NCBI GenBank assembly: GCA_016931085.1
Contig: JAFGFO010000037.1
Location: 1-49,815 of the forward strand
DNA from: Thermoflexales bacterium
GTDB lineage: Bacteria > Chloroflexota > Anaerolineae > Fen-1058
Reading direction: 5' to 3'
DNA: 49,815 nt
Part shown: piece by piece, positions 42,293-49,708 of the stretch
Layout of the letters: the number at the start of each line of letters is the position of its first letter
Position numbering within the stretch: position 1 is the stretch's first letter
Translations under genes and position numbers: made by a program
Notes under the pieces: model-generated
Databases searched by the model: none
The model's input: the letters and a program-made list of their open reading frames with translations, nothing else
What the model was told of the DNA's origin: nothing

Positions 42293-43068
42293 TCCTGGCC
42301 GGCGGGCTGGGCACGCGCCTGCGCGCGCTCGTGTCCGACCGCCCCAAGCCGCTGGCCGAGGTGGAAGGCAAGCCCTTCCTGGCCTACCTGCTCGAGCAAT
42401 TGCGCGCCGCCGGCTTTTGCGAGCTGGTCCTCTGCGTCGGCTACAAGGCCGGCCAAATCCAGGCTTACTTTGGCGACGGCAGCGCCTGGGGCGTTCATAT
42501 CGACTATGCCGTGGAAACACAGCGCCTGGGCACGGCCGGCGCGATCAAGAACGCCGCGCGCTTCGTCGACGGCCCCTTCCTCGCGCTGAACGGCGATTCG
42601 TACCTCGAGCTAAATTTCCAGGATATGGTAAACTATCACCGCCGCCGGCGAGCCGCCAACCCACGCCTGCTGGGCAGCCTGGCAGCCGTGAGTGTGGACG
42701 ACGCCTCGGCCTACGGCACGCTGGAACTGGACGAGGCTAAGTGCATCGTCCGCTTTCGCGAAAAGGAAGCAGGCGGCTCTGGCTGGATCAACGGCGGCGT
42801 GTACGTGCTGGAGCCGGAGATCCTGGATCTGATCCCGCCCGGCCAGGCCGTCTCGATCGAGAAGGAAATCTTTCCACAGGCATTGGAGCAGGGTTACGCG
42901 CTGCTCGCTTACCCGGTGGCGGGCTTTTTTGTCGACATCGGCACGCCGGAAGGTTACCGGCGTTTTCAAAACATGGTTGCCCAAGCGGGCACATTAATTA
43001 CACAGAGTGTCACAGAGGACACACAGAGACACACAGAGGATTCGAAAGAAGTCAAATCTTCTCTGTGA
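42280..43068 (+). CDS. hddC: D-glycero-D-manno-heptose 1-phosphate guanylyltransferase-like NTP transferase
   Basis: 262 aa. Nucleotidyltransferase with [20 protein letters not shown] (residues 4-23), PKPLAEVEGKPFL, LGTAGAIKNA, ALNGDSYLE (metal-binding Asp) and GGVYVLEPEIL, FVDIGTPEGYRRF. With HddA and GmhB next to it, GDP-D-glycero-D-manno-heptose synthesis is the most likely role; by itself it could be any GDP/UDP-sugar pyrophosphorylase. ATG 42280 fits the family start; the frame is open upstream to 42064 as a shadow of the GT4 gene. The last about 25 codons (TQSVTEDTQRHTEDSKE) are encoded by a dispersed cacagag repeat, which also supplies the stop. Confidence 0.85.
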   Translation: MQALILAGGLGTRLRALVSDRPKPLAEVEGKPFLAYLLEQLRAAGFCELVLCVGYKAGQIQAYFGDGSAWGVHIDYAVETQRLGTAGAIKNAARFVDGPFLALNGDSYLELNFQDMVNYHRRRRAANPRLLGSLAAVSVDDASAYGTLELDEAKCIVRFREKEAGGSGWINGGVYVLEPEILDLIPPGQAVSIEKEIFPQALEQGYALLAYPVAGFFVDIGTPEGYRRFQNMVAQAGTLITQSVTEDTQRHTEDSKEVKSSL

Positions 43069-43097
43069 AGCTCTGTTTGCTCAGTGTATCTCTGTGG
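43001..43097. repeat. cacagag/ctctgtg dispersed element
   Basis: The left half has four cacagag units (43000-43040), the right half has ctctgtg and near copies (43060-43097), in inverted orientation. It covers the hddC 3' end and the spacer before hddA. Related elements are at 47341-47426 and 48725-48774. Confidence 0.7.
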
Positions 43098-43117
43098 CCT
43101 GAATTCGGGGGTGAGGG

Positions 43118-44137
43118 ATGATCATTCGCAGTAAAGCGCCGCTGCGCGTCAGTTTCGCCGGCGGCGGCACCGAGGTGGAACCCTATCTGTCGGAACGGGG
43201 AGGGGCCGTCCTGAGCATGACGATCGACCGCTACGCCTACAGCACGCTGCGCTTGCGCGACGACCGCCAGATCAGCGTGACGTCGCTGGATTACGACACA
43301 GTGGCGCGCTTCAACCTGGACGAGCCGCTCGTCTACGATGGCCAGCTCGACCTGGTCAAGGCCGTCATCCGCCGGCTCAACCGCGAAAACACCGATCAGG
43401 GCCTGGATTTCTTTTTGCACAGCGACGCCCCGCCCGGCTCGGGCCTGGGCTCCTCGTCCACGCTGGTGGTGGCCCTCATCGGCCTGTTCAAGCACTGGCA
43501 GCACCTGCCGCTCACCAACTATGAAATCGCCGACCTGGCTTACCAGATCGAGCGGATCGACCTGGGCATCCACGGCGGCAAGCAGGACCAGTACGCGGCG
43601 ACCTTTGGCGGCTTTAACTTTATCGAGTTCTCCCGCGACGCCACCATCGTCAACCCGCTGCGTGTGCCCCCCGACACGCTCAACGAGCTGCACTATAATC
43701 TCTTGCTGTGCTATACCGGCCAAACCCGCCTCTCGGCCCGCATCATCGACACCCAGGTGGAGCGCTACGTGCAGCGCAAGGAGGACGTGGTGCAGGCCAT
43801 GGACGAGATCAAGCAGATCGCCCTCGCGCTCAAGAACGCGCTGCTCCAGGGCCGGCTGAGTGACTTGGGCGCGCTGCTCCACGAGGCCTGGGTCAACAAG
43901 AAAAAGATGGCGGCCCAGATCAGCAATCCCCACATCGACGAGCTGTACGAGACGGCCCGCAAGCACGGCGCGCTGGGCGGCAAGATTTCAGGCGCCGGCG
44001 GTGGGGGGCACATGTTCTTTTATTGCCAGTTCGACAAAAAGCACCGCGTGGCCCAAGAGTTGGAGCGCCTGGGTGCGCGGATCGTGGAGTTCAATTACGA
44101 CTTTCAGGGACTGCAGACCTGGAGGGCTAATTTTTAA
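43118..44137 (+). CDS. hddA: D-glycero-D-manno-heptose 7-phosphate kinase (GHMP family)
   Basis: 339 aa. Phosphorylates heptose 7-phosphate at C1 using ATP. GHMP motif 1 APLRVSFAGGGTEVEPY (7-23), motif 2 PPGSGLGSSSTLVVALIG (ATP loop), HGGKQDQYAATFGGFN and motif 3 KISGAGGGGHMFFYC. The FAGGGTE start separates HddA-type sugar kinases from galactokinases. ATG 43118 has gggtgagg upstream. Its stop codon is in the first unit of a heptad repeat that runs to the gmhB start. Confidence 0.9.
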   Translation: MIIRSKAPLRVSFAGGGTEVEPYLSERGGAVLSMTIDRYAYSTLRLRDDRQISVTSLDYDTVARFNLDEPLVYDGQLDLVKAVIRRLNRENTDQGLDFFLHSDAPPGSGLGSSSTLVVALIGLFKHWQHLPLTNYEIADLAYQIERIDLGIHGGKQDQYAATFGGFNFIEFSRDATIVNPLRVPPDTLNELHYNLLLCYTGQTRLSARIIDTQVERYVQRKEDVVQAMDEIKQIALALKNALLQGRLSDLGALLHEAWVNKKKMAAQISNPHIDELYETARKHGALGGKISGAGGGGHMFFYCQFDKKHRVAQELERLGARIVEFNYDFQGLQTWRANF

Positions 44138-44175
44138 TTGTTAATTGTTAATTGTTAATTTTTAATTGTTAATGA
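44134..44175 (+). repeat. Heptanucleotide tandem repeat (ttaattg), six units
   Basis: Units ttaattg x3, ttaattt, ttaattg, ttaatga. The hddA stop (44135-44137) lies in the first unit and the gmhB ATG (44172-44174) in the last, so the whole intergenic spacer is the repeat. No Shine-Dalgarno exists in it. Confidence 0.92.
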
Positions 44176-44762
44176 AGAGCGCTGTTTTTCTGGATCGCGA
44201 CGGGACGGTCAATGAGGAGGTCGATCACTTGAGCGACCCGGCCGGGCTGCGGCTCATTCCCGGCGCCGCCGAGGCGATCCGCCTCTTGAACGAGGCGGGC
44301 CTGCCGGCTATCTTGATCACCAACCAGGCCGGGGTCGGGCGCGGCCTGTTCTCCGAGGAGGTGGTGGACGCGATCCACCAGGAGCTGGCCCGGCAGTTGG
44401 CCGCCCACGGCGCGCGCCTCGACGCCATCTATTACTGCCCGCATCACCCAGACGCCGGCTGCGCCTGCCGCAAGCCCCAGCCCGGGATGCTGGTGCAGGC
44501 GGCCCGCGAGCACGGCCTGGACCTGGGGCGCTCGTTCGTCGCCGGCGACAAGCTCAGCGACCTAGCCGCCGGCCGGCGCGTGGGCTGCCAAACGGTCTTG
44601 GTGCTGACAGGTTACGGCCGGCGAGAGCAGGCGGCGTTGGAGGACTCTGGCTGGCAGCCGGACTGCGTCGCCGGCGATCTGATCGAGGCTGTAAAGTGGA
44701 TGTTGGGGCAGGTGATGGCCCCCTCCCTAGCCCTCCCCCGTCCGACGGGGGAGGGGGCTTGA
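44172..44762 (+). CDS. gmhB: D,D-heptose 1,7-bisphosphate phosphatase (HAD family)
   Basis: 196 aa. Removes the C7 phosphate from heptose 1,7-bisphosphate. HAD motif I FLDRDGTVNEE (Asp nucleophile), motif II ILITNQAG, the GmhB-type zinc loop CPHHPDAGCACRKP, and FVAGDKLSDLAAG (motif IV). The zinc loop is diagnostic of GmhB/HisB-type phosphatases. It completes HddC-HddA-GmhB; the isomerase GmhA is not in the window. ATG 44172 has no Shine-Dalgarno because the heptad repeat occupies the spacer. The last about 14 residues (APSLALPRPTGEGA) come from a GC-rich palindromic repeat. Confidence 0.88.
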   Translation: MKSAVFLDRDGTVNEEVDHLSDPAGLRLIPGAAEAIRLLNEAGLPAILITNQAGVGRGLFSEEVVDAIHQELARQLAAHGARLDAIYYCPHHPDAGCACRKPQPGMLVQAAREHGLDLGRSFVAGDKLSDLAAGRRVGCQTVLVLTGYGRREQAALEDSGWQPDCVAGDLIEAVKWMLGQVMAPSLALPRPTGEGA

Positions 44763-44826
44763 CCTCCCCCCTGCGAAGGCGCTTCGGCTTCGCCCGAAGC
44801 GGGGGGGATTAGAGGGGGGGCCTATC
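44725..44826. repeat. GC-rich compound palindromic repeat
   Basis: Arms 44731-44742 (ccctcccccgtc) and 44744-44755 (gacgggggaggg) are exact reverse complements around one base. Downstream gcgaaggcgcttcggcttcgcc and ggggggattagagggggg complete a compound element. It supplies the 3' end and stop of gmhB. Confidence 0.75.
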
Positions 44827-44839
44827 TTCAAAGTAGAAC

Positions 44840-45466
44840 ATGACTATTACTCTTCACCCACGACGAAAATACAGATACGTGATCCTTGGCATTCTTGGTG
44901 CCCTGTGCGCTCTATGTGCACTCTCTGGCTCTCTCTGGCTGCCCGGCGTGAGCGGCTTTTTGATCGTGGCTGATCCCCTGGCCCAGGCCGACGCGCTCAA
45001 GCCGCTGGGCGGCGGCAAGGAACGCATCCTACAGGCGGCCGGCCTGTTCGAGCAGGGCTACGCCGAATGGTTCGTGGTGACGGATATGCCGCTGAGCGTG
45101 CCCGGTATCCGCGAGTCGTACGCCGAGCTGGTCAAGCGCGAGGCGGTCTGGCAGGGCGTGCCGGAGGCGCGCGTGCTGACCGCGCCGGGCGTGGTCGAGA
45201 CCACTTACGAGGAGGCCCTGGCCGTGCGGCAGTTGGCCCAGGAGCGCGGCTGGCGTTCGCTGCTGCTGGTGACCAGCTCTTACCACACCCGCCGGACCCA
45301 ACTGATCTTTCGAGACGTGTTTCGCGACACCGGCGTCGCGATCATGGTCTGGCCTATGGACGAATCCTGGTACGATCCGGCGTCCTGGTGGCGGAGCCAC
45401 GAGGGGCTGCGCGAGACCTGGACCGAATACCTCAAGCTGGTCTTGTACGTGCTGGGTTATCGTTAA
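44840..45466 (+). CDS. DUF218/YdcF-like membrane-anchored protein
   Basis: 208 aa. One N-terminal membrane helix (about 14-36, YVILGILGALCALCALSG…) then a DUF218 domain: VADPLAQADALKPLGGGKERILQAAGLF, EWFVVTDMP, VETTYEEALAVRQLA and SLLLVTSSYHTRRTQLIF. Family members (ElyC, SanA, YdcF) sit at the membrane and influence envelope carbohydrate metabolism, mechanism unclear. The usual VLGGG motif reads LGGGKERI here. ATG start, about 14 nt after a GC-rich repeat. Confidence 0.82.
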   Translation: MTITLHPRRKYRYVILGILGALCALCALSGSLWLPGVSGFLIVADPLAQADALKPLGGGKERILQAAGLFEQGYAEWFVVTDMPLSVPGIRESYAELVKREAVWQGVPEARVLTAPGVVETTYEEALAVRQLAQERGWRSLLLVTSSYHTRRTQLIFRDVFRDTGVAIMVWPMDESWYDPASWWRSHEGLRETWTEYLKLVLYVLGYR

Positions 45467-45571
45467 CTCTTTGTCCGCGAATTCACGCGAATCGCTTTGT
45501 GCGGAGTAAAATTCGTGCGGATTCGCGTAGATTAGTGGATAAATCTTTTTCGTGATAAAATACACCTCACT
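45467..45571. repeat. Spacer with gaattc/cgcgaat repeat and promoter-like -10
   Basis: 45476-45538 consists of short inverted and direct copies of cgcgaat/attcgcg (tccgcgaattcacgcgaat … attcgtgcggattcgcgtagatt), a dispersed intergenic element. TGATAAAAT at 45553-45561 is an extended -10 about 10 nt before the TTG of the DUF1616 gene. Confidence 0.5.
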
Positions 45572-46429
45572 TTGACCATCCGAAATGAATTCGTTCTCAT
45601 CGCTATCCTCAGCCTGCTCCTGCTCGGGCTGATCGCGGCCGGCGTGGAGGGCCTGCCGGCGCCCGCGCCCTTCCTGCGCCTGCTGCTGGGGCTGGCTTTC
45701 GTCCTGTTCGCGCCCGGCTATGCCCTCCAGGCCGCGCTTTTTCCGGCGGCGGAGGACCTGGACGGACCGGAACGGCTGGCGCTCTCGTTTGGCCTCAGTA
45801 TAGCCATCATCCCCCCGCTGGCCTTGATCCTGGACGGGCTGCCGTGGGGCCTCCGGCTGTGGCCGATCGTCGCCGGCGAGGGCCTGGTGATGGTCGCCTG
45901 TTTCCTGGTGACCTGGCTGCGCCGCCGTCGCCTGGCAGAGGAAGAGCGTTTCCAACTGGCTATCCACGTGGACGTGAAGGGCTGGTGGGCCAACCAAGAC
46001 CGCACGAGCCGCCTGATTTATGGTATACTAGGCCTGGCGCTGCTGATGGCGGCGGTGGGGGCGTTTGCCATCATCGCCCTGCCCACGGAAGGCGAGTTTT
46101 TGACCGAGTTTTATATTCTTGGGCCGGAGGGGCTGGCCGAGGATTACCCGCGTGAGACGGTCGCCGGCCAGCCGGTGCTCGTCTCGATGGGCATCGCCAA
46201 CCGCGAGGCCGTCCCGGCCACGTATCGCGTCGAGGTGCGCGAAGGCTCTGAGCTGATCGGCCAGGCCGGCCCCGTCGCGCTGGAGGTGGGCGCGAGCGAC
46301 GAGCGCGAAATCAGCTTTGCCCCGCTCGAGGTGGGCGACGATGTCAAGATCGAGTTTTTTCTGTATCGCGACGACGGGAGCGAGCCGTATCGCTCGCTGC
46401 GCTTGTGGATGAAGGTGAAGGAAAAGTGA
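45572..46429 (+). CDS. DUF1616 membrane protein
   Basis: 285 aa. Four hydrophobic segments in the first 110 residues (FVLIAILSLLLLGLIAAG, FLRLLLGLAFVLFAPGYAL, LALSFGLSIAIIPPLALIL, LWPIVAGEGLVMVACFLV) and a fifth near 150-172, followed by an extracytoplasmic domain (TEFYILGPEGLAEDYPRE, ANREAVPATYRVEV) with an Ig-like pattern. This layout is DUF1616, found in archaea and Chloroflexota envelope loci; function unknown. TTG start; no ATG in frame nearby. Overlaps the next gene by 4 nt (GTGA). Confidence 0.82.
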   Translation: MTIRNEFVLIAILSLLLLGLIAAGVEGLPAPAPFLRLLLGLAFVLFAPGYALQAALFPAAEDLDGPERLALSFGLSIAIIPPLALILDGLPWGLRLWPIVAGEGLVMVACFLVTWLRRRRLAEEERFQLAIHVDVKGWWANQDRTSRLIYGILGLALLMAAVGAFAIIALPTEGEFLTEFYILGPEGLAEDYPRETVAGQPVLVSMGIANREAVPATYRVEVREGSELIGQAGPVALEVGASDEREISFAPLEVGDDVKIEFFLYRDDGSEPYRSLRLWMKVKEK

Positions 46430-47310
46430 CACAGCGGATCGCGGATTTCGGATCGCGGGTTGTGGACCGTTGGCCGGCGCTGGCCGCCCGGCTGCGGCTG
46501 GACAGGCTGCCCATCGGCTGGGTGGCCCTCGCTTACCTGGCCGCCCTGACGCTGGGCGAGGCGCTGGTGACCTTTTCGTTCCCGCAGGCCGGGATGTACG
46601 TGCACAGCGCGATGCTGCTGGCGCTCATGCTGCACGCCTCGCTGCTGGCGCGCGGCCCCCAGCGCCAGTTCCTGCTGACGCTGACGCTGGCGCCGCTGAT
46701 CCGCTTGATGAGCCTGTCGATGCCGCTGCCGCGCTTCCCCTTCGTGTACTGGTACGGCATCGTCGGCGCCCCGCTCATCGCGGCCGCCTACATGGCCGCC
46801 TGGGCGGCCGGCCTCGGCCAGAAGGACATGGGCCTGCCGGCTTTCAGGCTGCGCGGAGAGTTGAGCCTGTCCACGCTGTTTGGACTGAGCGGGCGCATGC
46901 TGGTGCAGCTCATCGTTGGCCTGTACGGCCTGGGCCTGGGTTACGTCGAGTACCTGATCCTGCGGCCGGCTCCCCTGGTCGAATCGCTGCGTTGGGAGCA
47001 GTTGTGGATGCCGGTGCTGATCTTGCTGGTGTTCACCGGCTACCTGGAGGAGATCATCTTTCGCGGCCTGATGCAGCACACTTCCATCCGCTCGCTGGGC
47101 CGCTGGTGGGGCATGCTGTACGTGGCGTTGGTCTTTGCCGTGCTGCACATGGGCTATCGCTCCGCGCTGGACATGCTGTTCGTGTTCGGCGTGGCCTTGT
47201 TCTTTGGCGAGGTGGTCGCCCGCACCGGCTCGATCCTGGGCGTCACGCTGTCGCACGGCCTGACGAACATTACCTTGTTCCTGGTTTATCCGTTCTTCCT
47301 TGCGGGATAG
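46426..47310 (+). CDS. CPBP-family intramembrane protease (Abi/CAAX-like)
   Basis: 294 aa with about eight membrane helices. Catalytic motifs: EEIIFRGL (Glu-Glu-x3-Arg), FAVLHMG (Phe-x3-His) and SHGLTN (His-x3-Asn), in order in the last third. Members cleave prenylated or small membrane substrates or confer bacteriocin self-immunity. Its gene neighbours suggest a role in the envelope, substrate unknown. GTG 46426 overlaps the DUF1616 stop; the frame is open to 46405. Confidence 0.87.
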   Translation: MTQRIADFGSRVVDRWPALAARLRLDRLPIGWVALAYLAALTLGEALVTFSFPQAGMYVHSAMLLALMLHASLLARGPQRQFLLTLTLAPLIRLMSLSMPLPRFPFVYWYGIVGAPLIAAAYMAAWAAGLGQKDMGLPAFRLRGELSLSTLFGLSGRMLVQLIVGLYGLGLGYVEYLILRPAPLVESLRWEQLWMPVLILLVFTGYLEEIIFRGLMQHTSIRSLGRWWGMLYVALVFAVLHMGYRSALDMLFVFGVALFFGEVVARTGSILGVTLSHGLTNITLFLVYPFFLAG

Positions 47311-47340
47311 ACCCATTAAACCTGGGTAACTATTCAGCCA

Positions 47341-47426
47341 TTACACAGAGACTCACGGAGACTACACGGAGAAGCACAGAGAAGACAAGCCTTTTTAAAG
47401 CCTCTGTGCGCTTTGCGTCTGTGTAA
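47341..47426. repeat. cacagag/ctctgtg dispersed element
   Basis: The outer arms ttacacaga (47341-47349) and tctgtgtaa (47418-47426) are exact reverse complements; internal cacagag and cacggag units pair imperfectly with cctctgtg. It fills the spacer before the ligase-like gene. It belongs to the class at 43001-43097. Confidence 0.75.
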
Positions 47427-47464
47427 CTAAAAATGTACCAGGCCGAGTTACCAAACCTGAAACC

Positions 47465-49351
47465 ATGTTTGTAGCTACGCTCGACAAAATCGCCAGTTGG
47501 ATCGCGCGGCGCGAGCTGTGGTTCCTGGCGGCCGCCGCGCCGCTGATGGTCTTCCCGTGGGGGCCTTTGCCCTTCCTGGCGCTGGCCATGCTCGGCCTGG
47601 CCTGGCTGGGCCGCTGGCGCGCCAACGGGCGGCTGACGGTCGCCACGCCGGCCAACGCCCCGGCGGCCATCGTGGCCGTTATGACGCTGGTGGGCTACGC
47701 GGTCTCGGCCGAGCCGGCCACCAGTTGGGCCAAGCTGTGGGGCCTGGGCCTGGGGCTGGCGATTCTCTACGGCCTGGCGAACTCGCTGCGCTCCGAGCGG
47801 CAGGTCGTGGCGGGTGGGGCATTCCTGGCTTGTCTCACCCTGGGCGTGGCTGGCCTCAGCCTGGTTGGGACGGATTGGCGCGCCGTGCGCATCGTCGAGC
47901 TGCCCTGGCTGTACGAGCACCTGCCCACCCTGATCCGCGGGCTTCCGGGCAGCGGGGTGCCGCGCGCGACGGACTTGTTTCACCCCCGCGAAGTGGGCGC
48001 GACGATGGGGCTGCTGCTGCCGGCCTTTGTAGCCCTCATGCTCTTTGGACAGCGCTGGTGGCTGAGGGGCTTGTCGGCGGTGGCGCTGGCGGCCGGTGGC
48101 CTGATCTTGCTGCTGTCCCAGTCGCTGCAAGCTATGGCCGGGCTGGGGGTGGTCGTGCTCCTGCTGCTGGCCTGGCGCAGCCGCCTGTGGCTGCTGCCGG
48201 CCGGGCTTGCGGCGGCGATGCTGGCGGCCGGGCTGGCGGGCGCCGGACTGCCGCGAGTGGCCGCTTACCTGCTCTCGCTGGATAACCCCGTTGGCATCGC
48301 CGTGGCGCTGCGCCTGGATATCTGGAGCCGCGCCGCCGCCATGCTGGCCGATATGCCCTATACCGGTATCGGGCTGAATACCTTCCCCATCATCCAGCCC
48401 TATTTTTACCCCGGTTATCTCCTTGGAGTGGAGCCCCACGCGCACAATCTCTATCTGCAGACCGCGCTCGACCTGGGCCTGCCTGGCCTGGCCGCTTTTC
48501 TGTGGCTGCTGGCTGCCTGTGGCCTTGCCGGCTGGAGGAATTATCGCGCCGGAAGGGAGCGGGATTATCGCGTTTTGCTGCTGGGACTGGCGGCCGGGAT
48601 CGCCTCGCACGGCGTGCACGGCCTGTTCGACGTCGTGGCGCTGGGGGCCAAGCCGGGCGCCGCCATGTGGGCCATGTTGGGCATGCTCGCGGCGACACCG
48701 GCTATTCCAAAAATAACCCCAAAGACCGCAGAGAGAAAAGTAAATCCCTTTGCGTTCTTGGCGCTCTCTGCGGTTAAAAAATCTTCATTCTTTTTGTTCT
48801 GGGCGGCCTGGCCGCTGATCGCCTTGATCCGCCCGCTTACTTTTTACACCAACCTGGCCGCCGCCCAATCCCATAAAGGACTGTACAGCGCATACACGGA
48901 CGGGGCGGTGCCGGAGGCGCTGCTGGCAGAGGCCGAAAGCAACTGGCAGCGGGTCGTGCGCCTGGACCCTGCCCACTCGCACGCCTACACCATGTTGGGG
49001 CGCATCCAGGGCCACCTGGGCCACTACGAGCAGGCCCTCACGGCCTTCGCTTACCAGGTGATCCTCGACGACGATGACCCCTATGGCCGCTATTATCTGC
49101 CGGGCAGCCTGTTGAGGCGGGTGCGGGGCGAGGGCCTCGATCATCCCTGGGACGACGCGCTCCAGGTGTATTCACAGTGGATGATGCGCTTCCCTGACCG
49201 GGCCGAAGGTTATCTCCAGGTGGGATTGGTGTGGGAGCGTTACAAGCTGGACCCCGCCCAAGCCAGGCGGGTGATCGAGGCGGGGATTAGCCAAGAAGCG
49301 CAGCCGCTCGGGCTGCTGACGTATTACCTGGATTATCTTGGCGAGAAGTAG
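47465..49351 (+). CDS. O-antigen ligase/polymerase-like membrane protein with C-terminal TPR-like domain
   Basis: 628 aa. About ten membrane helices up to residue 420. The large loop region has YTGIGLNTFPIIQPYFYPG and VEPHAHNLYLQTALDLGLPGL, the PHAHN-x-YL-x7-GLPG hallmark of the O-antigen ligase (WaaL/Wzy_C) superfamily; His residues are the likely catalytic site. After a further membrane helix (about 440-460), residues 480-628 form a helical TPR-like tail (ALLAEAESNWQRVVRLDPAHSHAYTMLGRIQGHL). A palindromic repeat (48725-48774) is inserted in frame in the link between the membrane part and the tail. Transfers or polymerises glycan on the outer face; substrate unknown. Confidence 0.83.
   Translation: MFVATLDKIASWIARRELWFLAAAAPLMVFPWGPLPFLALAMLGLAWLGRWRANGRLTVATPANAPAAIVAVMTLVGYAVSAEPATSWAKLWGLGLGLAILYGLANSLRSERQVVAGGAFLACLTLGVAGLSLVGTDWRAVRIVELPWLYEHLPTLIRGLPGSGVPRATDLFHPREVGATMGLLLPAFVALMLFGQRWWLRGLSAVALAAGGLILLLSQSLQAMAGLGVVVLLLLAWRSRLWLLPAGLAAAMLAAGLAGAGLPRVAAYLLSLDNPVGIAVALRLDIWSRAAAMLADMPYTGIGLNTFPIIQPYFYPGYLLGVEPHAHNLYLQTALDLGLPGLAAFLWLLAACGLAGWRNYRAGRERDYRVLLLGLAAGIASHGVHGLFDVVALGAKPGAAMWAMLGMLAATPAIPKITPKTAERKVNPFAFLALSAVKKSSFFLFWAAWPLIALIRPLTFYTNLAAAQSHKGLYSAYTDGAVPEALLAEAESNWQRVVRLDPAHSHAYTMLGRIQGHLGHYEQALTAFAYQVILDDDDPYGRYYLPGSLLRRVRGEGLDHPWDDALQVYSQWMMRFPDRAEGYLQVGLVWERYKLDPAQARRVIEAGISQEAQPLGLLTYYLDYLGEK
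48725..48774. repeat. Inverted repeat within the ligase-like gene
   Basis: Arms accgcagagag (48725-48735) and ctctctgcggt (48764-48774) are exact reverse complements. The frame stays open through it (KTAERKVNPFAFLALSAVK). It resembles the cacagag class in layout: purine-rich left half, ctctctgcgg right half. Confidence 0.8.
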
Positions 49352-49375
49352 GGCAGGTTTCCATACCTGCCGAAG

Positions 49376-49618
49376 TCACCTGCCCAAGACCTGAAAGATC
49401 CTGGAGACGATCGACAGCGCAAAGGCGATGAACAGGGGCAAGATTCCGATGTTCAACGCGCGGCCCAGGTTAAGAGTGCGCTCCTCCGTGGCGGCCGTGG
49501 TCATCTCTTTTTGAATGAGCAGGACGAGCAGCACCAACGCGCCTACCAGGGTGACCGAGGCGGCTATGGCGGCCGTTGTGACGGTTGAGACTGTCGATGT
49601 GGTGACTGTAGAGATCAT
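49376..49618 (-). CDS. Small two-helix membrane protein
   Basis: 80 aa. Two predicted membrane helices (about 15-35, AAIAASVTLVGALVLLVLLI, and 56-75, IGILPLFIAFALSIVSRIF) joined by a short polar loop KEMTTAATEERTLNLGRAL. Thr/Ser-rich N-terminus. No recognised domain. It has a near-consensus promoter whose predicted start is 1-2 nt before the ATG at 49618, and no Shine-Dalgarno, so the mRNA is probably leaderless. The only minus-strand gene besides the transposase. Confidence 0.72.
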   Translation of the reverse strand: MISTVTTSTVSTVTTAAIAASVTLVGALVLLVLLIQKEMTTAATEERTLNLGRALNIGILPLFIAFALSIVSRIFQVLGR

Positions 49619-49625
49619 AGCTGAT

Positions 49626-49654
49626 ATAGTATACTATCTTGGGTCATTTGTCAA
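49626..49654 (-). promoter_or_regulatory. Near-consensus promoter for the small membrane protein
   Basis: Minus strand: TTGACA (49654-49649), 17-nt spacer, TACTAT (49631-49626). Transcription would start near 49619-49620, next to the ATG at 49618. Confidence 0.75.
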
Positions 49655-49708
49655 GTCGGATTTGAGTCTAGGGGTGGGCGTCAAAGTTTTGCACCCATCG
49701 GACGTTGG

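Noticed and set aside
47330..48619. Minus-strand frame of 429 codons, Gln/Arg/Gly-rich
   Set aside because: Low-complexity product opposite the ligase-like gene's membrane helices; a typical GC-rich shadow.
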